A stretch of 64,000 bases of DNA from Ornithinibacillus scapharcae TW25 (GTDB lineage: Bacteria > Bacillota > Bacilli > Bacillales > Amphibacillaceae): positions 1-64,000 of the forward strand of contig NZ_AEWH01000019.1 of NCBI RefSeq assembly GCF_000190475.1. The letters are read 5' to 3'. A program made the translations under genes and the position numbers. The notes beneath the pieces were generated by a model. The model made no database searches, was not told where the DNA came from, and saw nothing but the letters and a program-made list of their open reading frames with translations. Of this stretch, positions 59,571 to 64,000 are shown piece after piece; positions within the stretch are counted from its first letter, which is position 1, and every line of letters begins with the position of its first letter.

Positions 59571-60941
59571 TTATTTCAAGTAGTTTTCTACTCCTTGGGA
59601 AATTGCTTTTGCTGCCTTATCACGATAAGTCTGAGAAGCTAGTTTATTAGCATCATGACTATTCGTAACAAATCCTAATTCTACTAGAATTGCAGGGATT
59701 TTGCTATCCTTTATTACACGAAATGGTGTATTTTTTACTCCACGATTTGTTGTTGCTAGAGCCTTCACTAATTCGCTTTGAACCTGCTTCGCTAAATTCA
59801 AGCTGTTCACGTACTGTGTACCTGTCGCACTATAATATGTTTCGGTTCCATTTGCACTTGGATTGTCATGGGAATTCGAGTGAATACTAATAAATAAATC
59901 AGCATTAGATTTTACTGTTTCAAATACACGGTCATCTAATTCCACAAACGTATCATTTGTACGAATCATTAGGACGTTATAGCCCGCTTTTTTCAAGTAA
60001 TCTCGTAATTTAAGGGAAACATCTAAGTTAACCTCTTTCTCTACTACACCATTTCCACTTGCTCCTGGATCTTTGCCTCCATGTCCGGCATCAATCATAA
60101 TAGTAAAAACTTTTTTCTTATCAGTTAAATAATCGGTATGTACATAGCCTTCATTTATCTTGCTAGTTGAAATCTTTGCCCAACTGCCATTAATCGCTAG
60201 CACAGTCACAGCATCATTTTTCACAACTTGTCCTACACGGTCGTAATTGGTACCAGGTCCTTTACGAACATTAAGGACATCTGCTGTTACGTACATTGTC
60301 GTTGGATCGACTGGCTCATCAGTCGGTGGTTCTGGTATCTCTGGCTTAAATTCTGGATTTAATGCACGAGCAAGCATAATCGAGAATTCCACTCTCGTAA
60401 TCGAGTTATTTGGTTTGAAAACATTCCCTGGGTATCCTGTTGAGATGCCTGCAGTAGATACCAGGTCAATAACACGTTGGTGGTTTGCGTTACTTGGTGA
60501 ATCTTTATATGTAATGGAGGATGTTTCATTCAGTTGAAATGCCTTCGAAATGAGATATGCCATCTCAAGTCTCGTCATTTCCTTTAATGGACCATAGGTT
60601 CCATTGCCATAGCCATCAATAATGTCCTTTTCATAGGCTGATTGTATGTATCCAGACGCGTAGGAAGTCTCACGCACATCGTAGAATACTGACTTACGAA
60701 CGGTTCCATCTAGGTTAAGTGCTCGACCAATCATAGTTGCTGCTTCTTCCCTAGTAACCTGTTTATTCGGTTTAAACTCCCCGTCAGGATATCCAGTCAA
60801 AATGCCCTTTTCTAATAGATAATTCACTTCACCAGAATATTTATCTGGGATATCGCTTAGTGCTTCAGCCGATGCCTGAACAGCGAACAGCTGAACAATG
60901 AAGAAAATTAATACGACGTTTAAAACTAACTTTTTCACCAT
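59571..60941 (-). CDS. Exported N-acetylmuramoyl-L-alanine amidase with three SLH domains and SH3b
   Basis: 456 aa from ATG 60941 behind AGAGGAG; a longer reading has no ribosome site. Signal peptide (1-26), three SLH modules (about 28-205; TREEAATMI, TRLEMAYLI, TRVEFSIML), a proline-rich linker (PEIPEPPTDEPVDP), an SH3b domain (about 222-280) and an Amidase_3 domain (about 285-455). The zinc site is IDAGHGGKD, EKEVNLD and SIHSNSHDN, and the catalytic glutamate is in VELGFVTN. It cleaves stem peptides from glycan. Divergent from the glucosaminidase gene, so both hydrolases may share control. Confidence 0.92.
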   Translation of the reverse strand: MVKKLVLNVVLIFFIVQLFAVQASAEALSDIPDKYSGEVNYLLEKGILTGYPDGEFKPNKQVTREEAATMIGRALNLDGTVRKSVFYDVRETSYASGYIQSAYEKDIIDGYGNGTYGPLKEMTRLEMAYLISKAFQLNETSSITYKDSPSNANHQRVIDLVSTAGISTGYPGNVFKPNNSITRVEFSIMLARALNPEFKPEIPEPPTDEPVDPTTMYVTADVLNVRKGPGTNYDRVGQVVKNDAVTVLAINGSWAKISTSKINEGYVHTDYLTDKKKVFTIMIDAGHGGKDPGASGNGVVEKEVNLDVSLKLRDYLKKAGYNVLMIRTNDTFVELDDRVFETVKSNADLFISIHSNSHDNPSANGTETYYSATGTQYVNSLNLAKQVQSELVKALATTNRGVKNTPFRVIKDSKIPAILVELGFVTNSHDANKLASQTYRDKAAKAISQGVENYLK

Positions 60942-61200
60942 TCCGATACTCCTCTGTTGTGTTTTGTAAATCACTAGGTATTTGCTAGGTTGATTAGACA
61001 GATTTTGGATGTAGATACACACCTAGTTAAATACTCCCAACCTCTATTAATTTCTGATTTTCTAGTGCTTTTTTTGTTGAAATATAATACTATTAAACTT
61101 GTATATCCCTAGTAATCTATCTTATAGAAAATATACTACATAACTCGATAAAAATCGACATGTATGTTGCAGGGAAAACAGGAGGAGGAATACAGAGGAG

Positions 61201-63084
61201 ATGAAAAGACTTTCAAGCCTAGTATTGGCTCTTTTCTTAGTTTTTAGTGTGCTTCCTACTTCCGCATTTGCGGCAAAAGATGATGTCACGGGACATTACT
61301 TTGAAGGAAACATGCGAAAGTTAATTAAAGAAGGGATTATGGGCGGCTATCCAGATGGAACCTTTAAGCCTAACAATCAAGTAACTCGTGCAGAGTTTAC
61401 ATCGTTTCTAGTAAGAGCACTAGATTTGAAGCAAACTTCTAATAAGAAGTCCTTCAGTGATGTGAAGAGTGGTGCTTGGTATGCTTCTGCTATCTCCATC
61501 GCGACAAGCAATGGAATCATTGGTGGATATCCAGATGGAACGTTCAAGCCTAACAACAAAATCAGTCGTCAAGAGATGGCTGCCATGGTGCAAAGAGCGC
61601 TTAATAAAAAAGGCGTTAATTCTGGTAGAGAAACGCTAACTTTTGCTGACAAAGCATCCATTAATAAGATTTTCCATCCAGCTGTAGAACAGCTTCTTTA
61701 CTACAACATTATGGGTGGAAAAGCTGGTAACAAATTCGCTCCGAAAGATAATACTACTCGTGGTGAAACAGCAGCGGTTTTAGATCGTTTAATAAATACG
61801 ATTGCTAAGCATCAGCCAAAGCCAGATGACGGTGGCTCAAATGGTGGCAATCAAGATGATGAAATCATTCGTCAAAACTATGAAATTGATTTTTCTAATG
61901 TAGTAGATATTCAGGCTGGAAGAACGCCTAAGGTTGATGGAGCTGGTAGATTCATAGCTAGTGAAGCACTAGTTGCCTATTTCCTTAACCCGAATAACTT
62001 TAAAGAAGGCGACGCAGAATTCTATCAATTCTTGAAGCTTTCTTATGTTCCTGGACTGACAGGCAGTGAGTTAAATGCTGGTGTTCTAAATGGCCAAGGC
62101 GCACTTTCCAATACAGGAGATGCGTTTGTCCAGGTTGCAGAACAGTTAAATATCAACGTTCTTTACTTAATCGCTCATGCTCTCCATGAAACTGGAAGAG
62201 GTACATCAACTCTTGCATCAGGAGTGGAAGTTGGAAAAGATAAGAATGGAGCACTACAGTTAGTAACAGCTGCGAATCGCGCAAGCTTAACTGACATTAA
62301 GAAAACATACAATATGTTTGGTATTGGTGCTGTCGATTCGAATCCACTTGAAGGTGGCGCAAAGACTGCTTATGAAAAAGGATGGTTCACACCAAGTGCT
62401 GCGGTTCTAGGTGGGGCAGGTTTCATTGACAACGGATATATTAGCGATGGACAAGACACCTTGTATAAAATGCGTTGGAATCCAGCAAATCCAGGTGTTC
62501 ACCAATACGCAACGCATGTCCAGTGGGCAACGATCCAAGCGAAATATATTTATGACATGTATCAACAATACAATCTAGCACAAGGACTTCAATATGAAGT
62601 TCCGAAATACGAAAACACACCGAGCTCTTCCCCACGACCAACTGGCGAAGCGCAATATGCTGTAGATACTAGCCTAGCTGGTGTCAAAGCGAAATCAAAA
62701 GGTGCAGGTCTAAACTTACGTGAATACCCTGTGAATGGTGCAAGTAAGGCACAACTACCAGATGCTTCTGATTTAGAAATCATCGGTGGTAACGGTGGCT
62801 GGTACAAAGTAAAAGTGAATGGTATGCAAGGTTGGGTATCAGGTGACTACGTCGAATTCGCAAACTATATCACAATTAAAGATATGAACGGCGACCGACT
62901 AAACGTACGTAGCCAACCATCAACTAGTGGTTCTGCACTAGGAAAACTAGACAGTAACGCAAAAGTACCTGTCTTTACCGATGCAAACGGCAACCCAGTC
63001 ATGAACGGTGACTGGTACAAAATCATCTACAACGGATCAGCAGCATATATCCACGGTGATTACGTTGTGAAAGATGCGAAATAA
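61201..63084 (+). CDS. Exported beta-N-acetylglucosaminidase with three SLH and two SH3b domains
   Basis: 627 aa; ATG 61201 with two ribosome sites upstream (AGGAGGAGG and GAGGAG). Signal peptide (1-24). Three SLH modules (about 25-200; TRAEFTSFL, SRQEMAAMV, TRGETAAVL), then an acidic G/N linker. The glucosaminidase domain (about 230-465) has the catalytic glutamate in HALHETGRG (E330), as in LytD/LytG enzymes, and the NMFGIGAVDSNP pattern. Two SH3b repeats end the protein (about 490-555 and 560-625). It hydrolyses GlcNAc-MurNAc bonds in the wall. Confidence 0.92.
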   Translation: MKRLSSLVLALFLVFSVLPTSAFAAKDDVTGHYFEGNMRKLIKEGIMGGYPDGTFKPNNQVTRAEFTSFLVRALDLKQTSNKKSFSDVKSGAWYASAISIATSNGIIGGYPDGTFKPNNKISRQEMAAMVQRALNKKGVNSGRETLTFADKASINKIFHPAVEQLLYYNIMGGKAGNKFAPKDNTTRGETAAVLDRLINTIAKHQPKPDDGGSNGGNQDDEIIRQNYEIDFSNVVDIQAGRTPKVDGAGRFIASEALVAYFLNPNNFKEGDAEFYQFLKLSYVPGLTGSELNAGVLNGQGALSNTGDAFVQVAEQLNINVLYLIAHALHETGRGTSTLASGVEVGKDKNGALQLVTAANRASLTDIKKTYNMFGIGAVDSNPLEGGAKTAYEKGWFTPSAAVLGGAGFIDNGYISDGQDTLYKMRWNPANPGVHQYATHVQWATIQAKYIYDMYQQYNLAQGLQYEVPKYENTPSSSPRPTGEAQYAVDTSLAGVKAKSKGAGLNLREYPVNGASKAQLPDASDLEIIGGNGGWYKVKVNGMQGWVSGDYVEFANYITIKDMNGDRLNVRSQPSTSGSALGKLDSNAKVPVFTDANGNPVMNGDWYKIIYNGSAAYIHGDYVVKDAK

Positions 63085-63098
63085 GTTCTATTAAATAA

Positions 63099-63140
63099 GA
63101 CAGTTTTCATTGCTGAATGGCAGTGGGAACTGTTTTTTTG
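63099..63140 (+). terminator. Terminator of the glucosaminidase gene
   Basis: ACAGTTTTC and GGGAACTGT pair with a mismatch, with an inner TGC/GCA pair; TTTTTTT follows. Confidence 0.8.
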
Positions 63141-63206
63141 TGTTATTACAGTAGGATATATTGTTTTAGAATCAATTGGGAATGACTCACTTAGTTATCG
63201 CACTGA

Positions 63207-63441
63207 GCGGTCGGAATATATGAAGACTCCTTGAAAAAGAAGAACACTTTTTCTCACGAAGATGAGTCGCTGCCGTAGCCTTCCTTGTCCTGCGGGAGGA
63301 AAGGCATCGGTGAGACCCCACAGAGCGCTTACGAGCTCGAGGAGGCTCACTAGCCGCCCGCGCAAGGTAGACACTGCGAGGTTCTTTCGAGCAGATGTCG
63401 CCCCTGTACTGGAAGTAGAAAGCGAAGTATATTCCGACCGC
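63207..63441. repeat. 235-bp intergenic repeat with perfect inverted ends
   Basis: GCGGTCGGAATATA at the left end (63207-63220) and its exact complement at the right end (63428-63441). The interior has small hairpins (CTTTTTC and GAAAAAG) and GC-rich blocks. I recall closely related elements in many Bacillaceae genomes, often near GGAATATA-type ends. No gene inside; the short ORFs across it are low-value. Confidence 0.75.
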
Positions 63442-63562
63442 GGGCTTGGCAAGAGTGTCTCCCTAACAAATTAAGACCTTTTTCTACTATATATTACCTA
63501 TCGACTTATGTTATATTTATAACAGTATTCCGTAATAACGATTTCTTAAAGGAGATTCACAC

Positions 63563-64000
63563 ATGGATAAAGTAACCATAATGGGAGTTCCATTCCTAAA
63601 CATCGATCAAAACGGCTTTGTCGAACTTCTAGACAACAGGATTCAACAAAAACAAAAGACATTCGTCGTCACCGCCAATCCTGAAATCGTCATGAAAGCC
63701 AATGAAGATGAAAAATTCAACAGCATTATACAAGAAGCAACCTACACCGTAGCCGACGGAATTGGTGTCGTTAAAGCAGCAAACATACTCAAAACACCAC
63801 TACCAGGCCGCGTAACAGGATTCGATACAATGGTAGCATTATTACATAAAGCAAACGAAAATAACTATAAAGTTTACTTACTTGGCGCACAACAAGAAGT
63901 CCTAACCAAACTAATTGCCATCATCCATCGCGACTATCCGAATATCGACCTTGTCGGCTCCCATAATGGATTCTTCGACCTGAACGATAATACGATTGCC
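63563..64000 (+). CDS. tagA: WecG/TagA/CpsF family glycosyltransferase (partial, cut by window end)
   Basis: The first 146 residues are present; ATG 63563 follows AAAGGAG. The family signature is visible: VTIMGVPFLNI, VVTANPEIVMKA (T37) and ATYTVADGIGVVKAA with D65, the position proposed as catalytic base in TagA. It continues to VYLLGAQQEVLTKL. TagA transfers N-acetylmannosamine to undecaprenyl-PP-GlcNAc, the first committed step in wall teichoic acid synthesis. In Bacilli with S-layers the same gene can feed the secondary wall polymer that SLH domains bind. Its place beside SLH protein genes fits this. Confidence 0.88.
   Translation, partial: MDKVTIMGVPFLNIDQNGFVELLDNRIQQKQKTFVVTANPEIVMKANEDEKFNSIIQEATYTVADGIGVVKAANILKTPLPGRVTGFDTMVALLHKANENNYKVYLLGAQQEVLTKLIAIIHRDYPNIDLVGSHNGFFDLNDNTIA

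Overview
The window reads as the chromosome of a low-GC, Gram-positive bacterium of the Bacillaceae type. The support is: strong AGGAGG-like ribosome binding sites with frequent TTG and GTG starts, a lipoteichoic acid synthase, a SigV/RsiV pair, a CDP-glycerol transferase, a TagA-type glycosyltransferase at the right edge, and seven exported proteins with S-layer homology (SLH) domains. I cannot name the genus. No rRNA, tRNA, intact transposase, phage module or CRISPR array was seen.

Layout. 0-11 kb (mostly minus strand) is an accessory collection of small soluble enzymes: a serine-hydrolase relative lacking its catalytic lysine, an MBL-fold hydrolase, GNAT, SAP-domain protein, Nudix, GrpB, RidA, DHFR-like reductase, then a probable operon of metallophosphoesterase, 48-aa membrane peptide, APH-like kinase and ANT-like nucleotidyltransferase, and a Cof-type HAD phosphatase divergent from an RpiR regulator. 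11.8-20.5 kb holds small membrane proteins, a DHHW surface protein, an SLH lytic transglycosylase, a non-coding CGCG-rich repeat island, a SEC-C protein and an LTA synthase. 20.6-31 kb has a paired SMR exporter, the first S-layer-type gene, two Gfo/Idh/MocA oxidoreductases and several broken genes (alpha/beta hydrolase with an amber codon, ROK kinase, BglG-type EIIA fragment). 31-46 kb has an SLH M14 peptidase, the SigV/RsiV pair, transcription factors beside small enzymes, a DUF2207 protein and small membrane proteins. 46-54 kb has a CDP-glycerol transferase and a MacB-like ABC exporter. 54.7-64 kb is a surface island: a second S-layer-type protein, an SLH subtilisin, an SLH amidase, an SLH glucosaminidase and the start of tagA.

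How the genes fit together. LtaS, the TagF-like protein and TagA build anionic wall polymers. The SLH proteins attach to the wall and either coat it (two S-layer-type proteins) or cut it (transglycosylase, amidase, glucosaminidase) and surface peptides (M14 peptidase, subtilisin). SigV/RsiV would sense lysozyme damage.

Most unusual are the non-coding repeats. At least 13 copies of a short palindrome related to TGGGACAAGGGACCTGTCCC sit mostly at gene 3' ends and sometimes supply the last codons of a protein. Separately, four intergenic tracts of unrelated sequence share a 20-21-nt period, the largest being a roughly 770-bp GC-rich island with about 25 CGCG sites spaced two helical turns apart.
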